From positions 1 to 33,944 of the forward strand of contig JAPLSP010000075.1 of assembly GCA_026398575.1 (NCBI GenBank): a DNA stretch of 33,944 nt, in the 5' to 3' direction. Positions 1 through 9,000 of the stretch are shown here, in pieces. How positions within the stretch are numbered: position 1 is the stretch's first letter; each line of letters starts with the position of its first letter. The position numbers were made by a program, and so were the translations under genes. The notes beneath the pieces are model-generated. The model was not told the origin of the DNA and did no database searches. It saw nothing but the letters and a program-made list of their open reading frames with translations. The DNA comes from Candidatus Sumerlaeota bacterium (GTDB taxonomy: Bacteria > Sumerlaeota > Sumerlaeia > JADFCT01).

Positions 1-2799
1 GAGGAGCATTTCAGCTATCCCAACGGCTCGGAAGGCGCGCCGGCGTGGTTTGCCGAATCCATTGCGTGGGAAGTTCGCGACGGCGCAATGATTCATGCCG
101 GCGCTGCGCGCGACCGGTCGTTCCTGATCCTCGAGCAGGCGCCTTGCGGCAAGGAAGTCGAGATCGAGGCGACAGTCACGGTCCAGAAGCGCGCGGCGCC
201 GTTGACGGATTGGAGCATGGCGGGCGTGGCCGTGCGGCTGGATGGGAAAAATTTCTGGCAATTCGCGATGATTGAAGGGCCGGAAAGCGCCGGGCAGCGG
301 CGCTTTATCGAACTCGCCGAAAGCTTGGACGGCTTGTGGAACGCGCAATCGGCGCCATCCTCTCAATTGAAAACGGCGGCGCGCGAAGGCGCGGATTTTA
401 AGTGGGAAGATAACCATCCCTATCGCCTGCGCATTGCGATGAACCCGCAAGGGATCGAAGGAACGCTCAAGGAAAACGATGGCGCGGTTCGCGCGCGTCT
501 TGCCTTCCGGTTTGACAAACCCGCCGTAACCTCCGGCCAGCCGGCTTTGAATTGCGCGGGAATGTTGGCGGCGTTTGATGACGTGAAGGCCAAAAGCGGC
601 CAGCCCGTGGCGCCGCCTGCCTCCGCTGCTCCGCCAAAGACGCCCGCCTATGATGCGCCCGGCTGCGAGGCGGTCCGCTCGCAGGCGACGGGCTTTTTCC
701 ATGCGAAAGAGGCTAGCGGCCGCTGGTGGCTGATTGACCCGAATGGCCGCGGCTTCTACATGGTAGCCACCGATCACGTCAACTATCACGGACATGGATG
801 CGAGAAACTGGGCTACAGCCCCTATGGACGCGTCGCACAGGAAAAATACAAGAGCGAGGAGGCATGGGACAGCGCGACGATCGCGCGTCTCAAGGACTGG
901 GGCTTCAACAGCCTCGCGGCGGGCCATTCGACTTCATTGCGCCATCGCGGACTGGCCTTCACGGAATTTCTTTCGCTCGGCGCTTCCTTCGCCGCGATAG
1001 AAGATCTCTGCCCGCGAACGACGTGGACCGGCTTCCCCAACGTCTTCAGCCCCGCCTGGCCGCGCCATTGCGACAAGATTGCAAGGCGCCAGTGCGCGCC
1101 GCTCAAAGACGATCCCTGGCTGATCGGATATTTTTTCGACAACGAACTCGAGTGGTTCGGCAAGCAGGGCAAGGGCCTCTTCGATGAAGCTTGGAATAAG
1201 CCGGCGGATCACACCGCGAAACAAGCATGGATCAAACTCCTGCGCGAAGAGATCAAAACCATTGAAGCCTTCAACGCCGGATGGGGGACGAAACTGAAAA
1301 GCTTCGATGAACTGGCGGGCCACACCCAGCCTTCCCCGGCTCAGACGCAATTGGCGAAGGACACCGAGAAGGCTTTTGTCCGTCTCGTGGCACGCCGCTA
1401 CTTCGAAACCTGCGCGCAGGCCGTCCGGCGCCATGATCCAAACCATCTGACGATTGGCTGCCGCTTCGCCGGCGCCGCCCCCGAAATCTGGGACATCGCC
1501 GGCGAATCGTGCGACGTCGTGACGTTCAACATCTATCCGCGCATAGACGTCGAGCGCGGCGTTCCGGCGCGCGTCATCGAGGAAATCACCGGTCATTATC
1601 AGGCGTCGAAAAAACCGATGATGGTGACCGAGTGGAGTTTCCCCGCGCTCGACGCCGGACTGCCCTCGCTGCACGGCGCAGGTATGCGCGTGGATACGCA
1701 GCGCCAGCGCGCCCAATGCTTCTCGCATTTTCAAACGATGCTCTTCAGCCTGCCCTTCATGGTCGGCTCCAGCTACTTCATGTATCTCGATGAACCCGCC
1801 CTCGGCATCTCCTCGACGTTTCCCGAAGACAGCAACTACGGGCTGATCAGTGAAAAGGATGAGCCGTATCCCGAGCTGACGGCGGCGGCGCGCGCCGTCA
1901 ATCCCCGCGCGTGCGAAACCCATCTGGAGGGAAAGAAGCCCGCCTTGCTGCCGCGCGCGCAACTCGCCGATTGGCTCATCAATCCGCCGCCGAAAAAACC
2001 GGCGCCGCCCGCGCTCCTCGCGCTTTCAATAGGCAAGTTCGCATTGAAAGGCCCCGAGGGCGGGATCGCATGGCGCCTGGCTTTGGGGGGCGTCAGGCTG
2101 GGCGATCTGCATCCCCTGATCCATCAGCAGCACCCCGCCACGGAAGCGAATCTGTGGGTCCGGCCCGACCGCGCAAGCATCACGGCTTTTTATGAAAACG
2201 ACCGCGTGAGCGTGGTGGATATGGAATTCGGATTTGGCGCGGCGGATAAAGCACGAGCCGCGGGCGCCACAGCGGCCGGCGCCGCCGCAAGCGGGAACGA
2301 TGCAGCGTCGTGGAATACCCCGCGCCGTTATCGCGCGGCGTGGCGCTTCTGGATTCCGAAGGCGCCGCCCGAGTGGGTGGCCAGCCAATGCCTTTGGATT
2401 GAAAACGCGGATGACGCGCCGTGGCGGCTGGCGGAAATCTATCATTATCTTTCCCCCGCCATCGGCGGGGATAAATCCAATGATGAGCCGCTGGCCGAGG
2501 CGCCCAACTACTACCTGCAGGGCGGCGCGTGGGTGGACAAGCAGGCGAATCTCGGCGCGGGCTGCTGGTTCGCAAACGCCGAGGATTTCGCCTGCACATA
2601 CTGGAAAGACCGCGACGGCCATCATGCCGATCTGCGCCAGAAAGCCGACGTTATCCTGCGCCCCGGTCAGCGCTTCGAGGCGCCGCCAGTGATGGCCTTT
2701 TTCTTCCCGCTCGAACAACCCACGCGCCAGGCCTTCGGCGCCGCAGCCGACGTCATCTGTAAAGAAGTCGTGGCCACTAGTGCCGCTTCACCTCGTTGA
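1..2799 (+). CDS. GH50-like glycoside hydrolase (clan A TIM barrel), 5' end missing
   Basis: The frame is open from base 1 with no stop, so the gene begins before the window; the Met at 88 is internal. The first ~200 residues look like a carbohydrate-binding beta-sandwich of the DUF1080/concanavalin type. A TIM-barrel region follows, resembling GH50 agarases and related beta-galactosidase-type enzymes: WWLIDPNGRGFY, then a DPWLIGYFFDNELEW segment whose Glu (codon 1144-1146) is the probable acid/base, and MVTEWSF whose Glu (codon 1630-1632) is the probable nucleophile. The last ~250 residues form another probable beta-rich domain. It should hydrolyse a polysaccharide or oligosaccharide with retention of configuration. 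The substrate cannot be read from sequence, and the signal peptide would lie upstream. The domain order is seen; the GH50 relationship is from motif memory. Confidence 0.75.
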   Translation, partial: EEHFSYPNGSEGAPAWFAESIAWEVRDGAMIHAGAARDRSFLILEQAPCGKEVEIEATVTVQKRAAPLTDWSMAGVAVRLDGKNFWQFAMIEGPESAGQRRFIELAESLDGLWNAQSAPSSQLKTAAREGADFKWEDNHPYRLRIAMNPQGIEGTLKENDGAVRARLAFRFDKPAVTSGQPALNCAGMLAAFDDVKAKSGQPVAPPASAAPPKTPAYDAPGCEAVRSQATGFFHAKEASGRWWLIDPNGRGFYMVATDHVNYHGHGCEKLGYSPYGRVAQEKYKSEEAWDSATIARLKDWGFNSLAAGHSTSLRHRGLAFTEFLSLGASFAAIEDLCPRTTWTGFPNVFSPAWPRHCDKIARRQCAPLKDDPWLIGYFFDNELEWFGKQGKGLFDEAWNKPADHTAKQAWIKLLREEIKTIEAFNAGWGTKLKSFDELAGHTQPSPAQTQLAKDTEKAFVRLVARRYFETCAQAVRRHDPNHLTIGCRFAGAAPEIWDIAGESCDVVTFNIYPRIDVERGVPARVIEEITGHYQASKKPMMVTEWSFPALDAGLPSLHGAGMRVDTQRQRAQCFSHFQTMLFSLPFMVGSSYFMYLDEPALGISSTFPEDSNYGLISEKDEPYPELTAAARAVNPRACETHLEGKKPALLPRAQLADWLINPPPKKPAPPALLALSIGKFALKGPEGGIAWRLALGGVRLGDLHPLIHQQHPATEANLWVRPDRASITAFYENDRVSVVDMEFGFGAADKARAAGATAAGAAASGNDAASWNTPRRYRAAWRFWIPKAPPEWVASQCLWIENADDAPWRLAEIYHYLSPAIGGDKSNDEPLAEAPNYYLQGGAWVDKQANLGAGCWFANAEDFACTYWKDRDGHHADLRQKADVILRPGQRFEAPPVMAFFFPLEQPTRQAFGAAADVICKEVVATSAASPR

Positions 2800-2848
2800 A
2801 CCTAGCCCTTATAACAGGCTTGAATCAAATCTTAATCATTAAGGAGAC

Positions 2849-3397
2849 AATGCAATGCGGAGGGGAACAGCGCCAGCTTTTGGAGTATAAGAGCGGAGAT
2901 TCTCGCTTCGCTGCGAACTCCCGCTTGCCGCCTTCTTGGCGTTGTTTTGCTGATCCAGATCATCGCTGCCCAAAATGAAATGACAACAGCTAGTACGGCA
3001 AAACAGCAGCCGTCTTAGCCGGCTTTAGCCGGCTCTTCTTTGCACCCTGCTTTAGCAGGGGTGTTTGAAGACAGCATCCAACTTGGAGCGCGCTTTAGCG
3101 CGGCTTCTCGACCGGCTTTAGCAAAAAAAGATAGGCCGGGGGATTTGTTGCTGAAGCATGTCGAGAAGCCGCGCTAAAGCGCGCTAGTGAAATAGAGCCT
3201 CTGCTTTCACCCCGCCTAAAGGCGGGTGCAAAGAAGAGCCTGCTAAAGCAGGCTAAAATCACAGCGGACAGGTCAGAAGCGGTTTGTTTTGGACGAGGAT
3301 GAAATCAGATCTAAGAAATGCAGCAAGCGGGAGTTCGCAGCGAAGCGAGAATCTCCGCTCTTATACTCCAAAAGCTGGCGCTCCTCCTCATTGCATT
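2849..3397. repeat. Giant nested inverted-repeat element with covarying mini-hairpins
   Basis: The 612-base gap 2800-3411 holds no convincing gene but is almost entirely one inverted structure. Outer arms 2849-2928 and 3323-3397 are near-perfect reverse complements (a 5-base indel and a few mismatches). Inside, 3031-3046 pairs with 3225-3240, and 3088-3112 pairs perfectly with 3160-3184. Between these lie six short palindromes with a constant TTTA or TAAA centre and different GC-rich stems: 3018-3033, 3045-3060, 3089-3102, 3170-3183, 3211-3226 and 3238-3253. No transposase lies inside, so if mobile it is a non-autonomous MITE- or REP-like unit. A 14-base fragment of the outer arm (GCGCCAGCTTTTGG) recurs at 18630-18643. 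The right arm ends 14 bases before the cinA start codon. Confidence 0.9.
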
Positions 3398-3411
3398 AAA
3401 ATACCCCAAGC

Positions 3412-4872
3412 ATGCTTGCTGAAATCATTTCCACCGGAACCGAAATCTGCCAGGGGCGCTATGCGGATACCAACGCCCAATATCTGAGCCAGGAGTTGAC
3501 GCGCTACGGCGTCAAGGTGGTGTGGCATACGACGACGCTCGATGAGGCGCCGCTCTTGCGCGACGTGTTGCGGCAGGCCGCGCGGCGCGCCGATCTTGTC
3601 ATCATGACCGGCGGACTCGGGCCGACCGAAGACGATCTCACGCGCCCCATTCTCGCCGAACTGGCGGGCGTGGAATTGATCCAGGACGCCAAAGTCCTGG
3701 AGATGATCGTCGAGCGATTCCGCCGTCGCGGACGCCCGATGAACCCCAGCAACACAAATCAATCGCTTGTCCCGCGCGGCGCCACCATCCTCTACAACGA
3801 ATGGGGAACCGCGCCGGGGATCGCCATTGAGCTCAGAGGGGAGAGAAGAGACGCGGAGACGCGGAGAGGGGAGACGCGGAGACGCGGAGACGCGGAGACC
3901 CGGGGAGGGGAGAGGGGAGAGGGAGATGAAAAGAGGGCTGGGGCCCGTCCGTGTCAGTCCGTGCCCGTCCGTGTCAGTCCGTGTCAGTCCGTGTCCGCCG
4001 CGCAGCCGGGCGAAGAACCCGGAACTCAGAACCCGGAACTCGGAACTCGGAACAGTGTTATCATCGCCTTGCCCGGCCCGCCGCGCGAAATGAAACCGAT
4101 GTTCAACGAATGCGTCCGGCCCTTCCTGGAGACGCGCCTCGCGCTGAAGCCTTCGTGCCGCATTCTCGACATCCACACCATTCATCGCGCGGAATCCGAA
4201 CTCAACGAGCGGCTGCGGGATCTATTCGGGGCCGATCCGCGCGTGACGCTGGCATGGCTCGCCAGCATCGGACAGGTGGACATCCGCCTGAGCTGCTCGG
4301 TTCCCGATCCCGCCGAACGCGAATCGCTCATCGAGGATTTCCGCCGCAAAGTCATCGAGCGCATCGGCGGCGAAGGCGATGTTTATGGTTACGATGCAGA
4401 CACGCTGGAATCGGTTCTCGGACGCATGCTCGGCCAGCGCGGCATGACCATCGCGCTGGCCGAATCCTGCACGGGCGGCCTGGCCACCAAGCGCCTGACA
4501 GACATCAGCGGCTCGTCGGCCTACGTTCTGGAAAGTTTCATTACCTATACGAACGAGGCCAAGATTAAACGTCTCGGCGTCGAACCCGGATTGATTGCGG
4601 CGCATGGCGCGGTCAGCGAACCGGTGGCGATTGCGATGGCCGAGGGCGTGCGCCGCGTTTCAGGCGCGACGCTGGGCGGCGGAATCACGGGCGTGGCGGG
4701 CCCGACGGGCGGCACGCCGAACAAACCCATCGGCATGGTCTGCGTGGCGCTGGCGACTCCCGCCGGAACGCAGGTCAACACGACCACCTACATGGGCGAC
4801 CGCGACCTCGTTCGCAACCAGGCTGCCAGCCGCCTCTTCGACATGGCCCGCCGCTGGCTGCTGCGAGTTTGA
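3412..4872 (+). CDS. cinA: CinA-family protein (MoaB-like domain plus nicotinamide-nucleotide amidase)
   Basis: The N-terminal domain is of the molybdopterin-binding (MoaB/MogA) type: it opens with AEIISTGTE and contains MTGGLGPTEDD and LPGPPREMKPMF. The C-terminal domain is PncC-like nicotinamide-nucleotide amidase with LAESCTGGLAT (the nucleophilic Ser) and GVAGPTGG. Family role: deamidation of NMN in pyridine-nucleotide salvage, with pyrophosphatase activity in some N-terminal domains. At 486 residues it is about 74 longer than usual (~412). The excess equals a low-complexity stretch at residues 142-215, between PGIAIEL and VIIALPGPP, written in tandem repeats. No Shine-Dalgarno sequence precedes the ATG, which lies just downstream of the hairpin element. 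The start is chosen by homology (family N-termini begin at this strand). Confidence 0.93.
   Translation: MLAEIISTGTEICQGRYADTNAQYLSQELTRYGVKVVWHTTTLDEAPLLRDVLRQAARRADLVIMTGGLGPTEDDLTRPILAELAGVELIQDAKVLEMIVERFRRRGRPMNPSNTNQSLVPRGATILYNEWGTAPGIAIELRGERRDAETRRGETRRRGDAETRGGERGEGDEKRAGARPCQSVPVRVSPCQSVSAAQPGEEPGTQNPELGTRNSVIIALPGPPREMKPMFNECVRPFLETRLALKPSCRILDIHTIHRAESELNERLRDLFGADPRVTLAWLASIGQVDIRLSCSVPDPAERESLIEDFRRKVIERIGGEGDVYGYDADTLESVLGRMLGQRGMTIALAESCTGGLATKRLTDISGSSAYVLESFITYTNEAKIKRLGVEPGLIAAHGAVSEPVAIAMAEGVRRVSGATLGGGITGVAGPTGGTPNKPIGMVCVALATPAGTQVNTTTYMGDRDLVRNQAASRLFDMARRWLLRV
3835..4056 (+). repeat. Composite tandem-repeat insertion inside cinA (222 nt, in frame)
   Basis: Three repeat families follow one another. 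At ~3841-3925 the unit is about ACGCGGAG (period ~10). At 3946-3998 the unit is GTCCGTGTCA (period 10). At 4016-4053 the unit is GGAACTC (period 7). The length of 222 nt is exactly 74 codons, so the frame is kept. The first and last families recur in the same coding-strand order in the ligase gene at 12591-12696, which suggests a composite unit that can arrive as one piece. Confidence 0.9.
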
Positions 4873-5093
4873 TAACAAAGCATTAATTTAACAAGAGTAT
4901 AGCATTAATAACGCTTGATTCTCCTCCCTGTTCTGCCAAGATTTCGCTTTTAGATTTGATTACTCGTGGCTTTCGAAAATGATAAAAAGAACATGATGCA
5001 TCAGAGAGCCATGACGTTTTCCAGGTTCTGCTGAACTTATCTCGCACTGGTAGATGAACCTAACAACGACTGCCGAGGGAGAAGCGAGTAGCC

Positions 5094-5741
5094 ATGAGCC
5101 AGCAAACCTTAAGAGCCGACTTCCTTCGCACGCTAAATCATATCGGTGATGTGCTCACTAAAGTGACTCAGAATAGCGGGCCCAATGGTTTTCTTACGGC
5201 GCCAGATTTGCATAAGCTTGCAGAAGGACTATTTCTTTCGGCTTGTACTCATTGGGAGCAGTTTACTCATTATCTGCTCGTTGAGGATGTTGCAACCAGT
5301 TCCAGATCCATAATACATCGCTCCGTCCGCGAATTTCGCACCAGCGGCGCAGCATGGCGTCTTGCTAATCAAGTATTAACTCATCCCGATCATCCGAAAA
5401 AATTTATTGAGTGGTTCGACTACGCTTCTGTCGTTTCGCGGGCCAATGAATTTCTAGGCGCTGGGAATCGCTTCGCGGCTCCTCCGTTGCCACGTAGGAA
5501 TGATTTGGAATTACTGAGGCGAGTACGAAATGCAGTCGCCCATCGAAGCGATAGAGCATGGAGAAGCTTTATTGCATTATGTCGTGACACGCCTTTCTTA
5601 ATTCAATCGAGGCAAATGAGAGGTATTACACCAGGCCGCTTCTTGGTTGCTCATACTTGGAATGGACAGCCTGTGATTCGCGAGGCCGTATTGTTGCTTG
5701 AATCTGCCGCGCGTCATTTGGTGCCTGGTACGACACCTTGA
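5094..5741 (+). CDS. HEPN-domain protein, probable RNase effector (RiboL-PSP-HEPN-like)
   Basis: This is a 215-residue, mostly helical, probably cytosolic protein. Residues 145-150 read RNAVAH, the R-x4-H motif of HEPN ribonucleases, placed in a C-terminal helix as expected. An upstream CTHWEQFTHYLL segment (51-62) resembles the first HEPN helices. HEPN proteins are metal-independent RNases or their inactive relatives, common in toxin-antitoxin and phage-defence loci. It is followed 15 bases later by a DUF1883 gene, so the two are probably co-transcribed. The region is visibly AT-richer than its neighbours, consistent with transfer. A purine-rich GAGGGAG lies 12-18 bases before the ATG, slightly far for a ribosome site. 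The HEPN call is from motif and helical pattern; the RNase role is inference. Confidence 0.65.
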   Translation: MSQQTLRADFLRTLNHIGDVLTKVTQNSGPNGFLTAPDLHKLAEGLFLSACTHWEQFTHYLLVEDVATSSRSIIHRSVREFRTSGAAWRLANQVLTHPDHPKKFIEWFDYASVVSRANEFLGAGNRFAAPPLPRRNDLELLRRVRNAVAHRSDRAWRSFIALCRDTPFLIQSRQMRGITPGRFLVAHTWNGQPVIREAVLLLESAARHLVPGTTP

Positions 5742-5756
5742 ATAGGAGTGCTAAGC

Positions 5757-6029
5757 ATGGTAGATCATTTACACAAGCGTCTCTTCTTGAGAGAGGGCGA
5801 CGTGGTTGAGGTTAAATGTGACACACAAGCGAATGTCATCCTTATGGAAGACAGTGAATACTCAAACTATAAATTGGGGCATTCGCACCGTTATTATGGC
5901 GGCTTTTTCAAGCAATTCCCAGCACGGCTGACGCCACCGCATTCTGGATATTGGAATGTTGTTCTTGATCTGGGCGGAGGCCAAGCGACAGTGCGCTATG
6001 ACATGCGTGTGGTTAGCCTTGCTGCCTAG
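5757..6029 (+). CDS. DUF1883-domain protein, partner of the HEPN gene
   Basis: A 90-residue protein. The segments EGDVVEVKCDTQANVILM, HRYYGG, ARLTPPHSGYWNVVLDLGG and VRYDMRV match the DUF1883 pattern. That small all-beta domain is of unknown function and is found alone or fused to TIR domains. The ATG at 5757 is chosen because AGGAG (5744-5748) lies eight bases ahead; an in-frame GTG at 5748 is part of that site. It ends 22 bases before the convergent propeller gene. Since DUF1883 accompanies TIR effectors elsewhere, a sensor or regulator role beside the HEPN protein is a reasonable inference, but nothing in the sequence proves it. Confidence 0.75.
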   Translation: MVDHLHKRLFLREGDVVEVKCDTQANVILMEDSEYSNYKLGHSHRYYGGFFKQFPARLTPPHSGYWNVVLDLGGGQATVRYDMRVVSLAA

Positions 6030-6051
6030 TGAGCCGGAGAGTATGCCTTTG

Positions 6052-9000
6052 CTATAGCCCGTCATTGTATATCAACAGGAGCGGCGCAGTCTTTGGCGCG
6101 ACTTTCGTCTGCTTCCGGTCATCTACAACCCCATAAACCCGCGCGATGCTGTCGCTGGTGGCCGCGCTGCTCATGGTGATCCTGGGCAGGCCGCCGATAT
6201 GGTTGGGCGTAAGTTTTGTTGTCACGGGAAGGCCGTTGACGATATCGCCCGACATTGTGGCGCCAGCATAAAAAACCGCATAGAGCGAAGTATGCGCCTT
6301 GACGCCGACGATACCCGAACTCTTCGGCAGTCGCACGCCGGAGACGGCGAAGATGGCGCCCGTGGTTTTCATCACCTCCACGCCGCTCGATGTTGAAACG
6401 CTCAGCGGCGAGCTGCCCGTCGTGGGCTTATCGCCGATCACTCCGCTGCCCGCATACGCGCGGCTCGCGGTGGCCTCGAACTTGGCGATCCTGCCATCCG
6501 CCACATAAAAGCCGCTGCCCGAGATTTTCCCGCCCGTGGCGCTGATCGTCACGCTGTTGGTGGTGCTGTGGAACCAGAAGACGCTGATTTCCCCCATGTA
6601 AGGCGCGCGGTTCAGCATCAAACTCGAAGACGCAAGTTTTTTGATTTCTCCGACAATGGCGAATGGCATGATCGCCGCTCCCTTGGCGGTGATGGAGCCG
6701 GCCGCTCTGACGTTCACATCCGGCCCGGCGCCCACGCCGCCCAGCGCGCCCGACAGCTGGACTCTCTTGACGCCACGCCATACTCCTGTTTTGCTCGACA
6801 GCGTGATGGCGGTGAAATCCTGTTTCCTGGCGGTCAGCGTTTCGAGTTTGGCGCCGTTGATCGCCACGGAAGCCCGCGATGTCATGCTGTCGGCCGCCGA
6901 GATGTTGACGATCATGTCCACCGAGCTGTCCACGTCCCGCCGGGAACTCATGCGAACGACGCCGATGGCGCTGCTCGTGACGATATCGCACACGATCGCG
7001 TTTGTCGCCGTCAGGCGTTCGATAGTCTTGCTCGTGGTCAACGCCATCACGTCGCCTTCCACCGACAGCATGGAAAAGCCGCCTTGCGTGCGGATCCCGC
7101 GGATCGGCTTTGGAATGAGTCTGAGATTCCTGGACGACGCGCTGCGCACAAGCGATAGCGTGTCTGTCGTGCCGCCGTTTGCGATCACCAGAATGCCGTC
7201 GGTGGTGATCGTGACGGAGGTCGCAAAGGTGTTTGCGCCCTGGCCGTTCGCCTTCAGAACCGGTCTGTAATCGGCCTTAAGGTCCTTCATATTCGCCACG
7301 GCCTCGAACGCCATGAAGTTCTGGTTTTGTTTCTCGCCTTGCACCGAGACGAACGCGCGGCGGAACGGATGGAAGACGTATCGGGATGACTGCGCCATCA
7401 CCCAACCGGAAAAACCGTCGGGCACAGGCAGGGCATATTTGCCATCCAGGCTCATCGTCGTCGCCGCCACCATCACGCCCGAAGGGTTGATAGCCACGAC
7501 CATAACCGGGGCCAGTGTGGCCACTTCTGTAATCACGCCGGAAATCTCAAACTTGAAAATCGCAATCTCGCTGGTTGATGGGCCGTTCAGCGTCTCCACG
7601 CCCGCTCCATTGCGCGCCCGGACGCTGAAAGAATAGATCGCGTTTTTGTTCAAGCCCGTCACGGTTAGTGTTCCCCATGCCAAGGCCGTTTGCCAGACTG
7701 GCGACGCGCCGAGCGCGCCATTCGCCTGCGCCCATTTCGCCGCCGTCTCGCAATAAATCGCATACTTCGTCGCGGCCGGATTGCCATCGCCCGATCCAAT
7801 CTTGATATCCAAGCTATCATTTTTGGGATTGCTGATGATGGGCGCCAAGGGCGTGGCCGCCAGGGTCCATGTTGTATAAACGGCAGTCTTGTCGCTGTCG
7901 CCGCTGACGCCGGCGGCTGCTGCCTGCATCGAATACTGCGTGTTGGGCGCGAGGCCGCTCTGCCGCCATTCCTGGACGTTTGCGCCGGTGGTTGTTTGCA
8001 GCGTCACCGGCGGGTTTGAGCCAGGATCGGTCCAGACCTTGTAACCGGTCTCGCTGGTGGAATTATCCTGCCATGTCCAGGTGATCGAATCTGTGGCGAT
8101 GTTCTTTGCGCCGGGATTCGTCGGGGCCGGGAGAAGCACAAGAGACTTGGGCGCCGCGCCGTAGGTGGAACCGATCTCGGCCAAGGGAACCACGATCGCG
8201 TATATCTGCCTGCCATTCTCCACGCGGATTGGCGCCGGCGCGCCGCCGGCAATCCGCTGTACGCTGGCCGCTTCCTTGGTGGCGGGATAGTCCGCCGGAT
8301 AGGTCAATTTGACGGCGATGAAATCCGAAGGAGCGACCTGGTTGGCCGCCACATCGTCCTCGCTGAACTCGATGCGCAACGTCGCACCCGCTCCGCCAAA
8401 CTCCATACCCGTGGGCTCCAGGGTAAACGCGCCGTTAACGCGCTTGCCGCCGACCTGGATTTCCTCGGCGCGGTCGAGCGTGACAGTCGTCGGCAGGCCG
8501 CCCGCATAAGAAACGAGCGTGCCCGTGCTGGTCATCAGTGCAGGTTTGTAGAAACCATAAATATCGTCCCCGAGCGTCGCTTCGCCGGAAACGGATTCCC
8601 ATAAAGCCTGGGAACGGTTCACTCGTGGTTGCCAACACGCAAAATAATCGGAAACCTTGTTGCCGGCTATTTCAAAATATCCTCCGGCGAAGAGAGCGTT
8701 GCGGTCCACGGCAAGGGCTTTCACTCGCTGGATCATGCCCGTTCCCATCGTCTCCCAAGACGATCCATCCCACTTGGAAATATATCTCACAGTCTTCCCG
8801 TCCGCCGTCTGATAATTGCCGCCGGCATAAAGGGCGCCGGAGCTGTCCAGCGCAAGGGCTTCAACCTCGTCGCTGGTTCCTGTTCCCAGCGCCGACCAGG
8901 AGGCGCCATTCCATTTTGCAATGAAATTCGCCGGCGTTCCGCCTGCCGATCTGAACTTGCCTCCGGCATATACATTGCCTGATTTATCCGCCGCCAGGGC

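Noticed and set aside
934..1962. 342-codon minus-strand frame
   Set aside because: Antisense to the glycoside hydrolase with its catalytic motifs.
2796..2978. Short frames in the hairpin element, including one with AAGGAG before an ATG at 2850 (43 codons)
   Set aside because: They translate the inverted-repeat arm; no protein-like composition, and the same DNA occurs reversed at 3323-3397.
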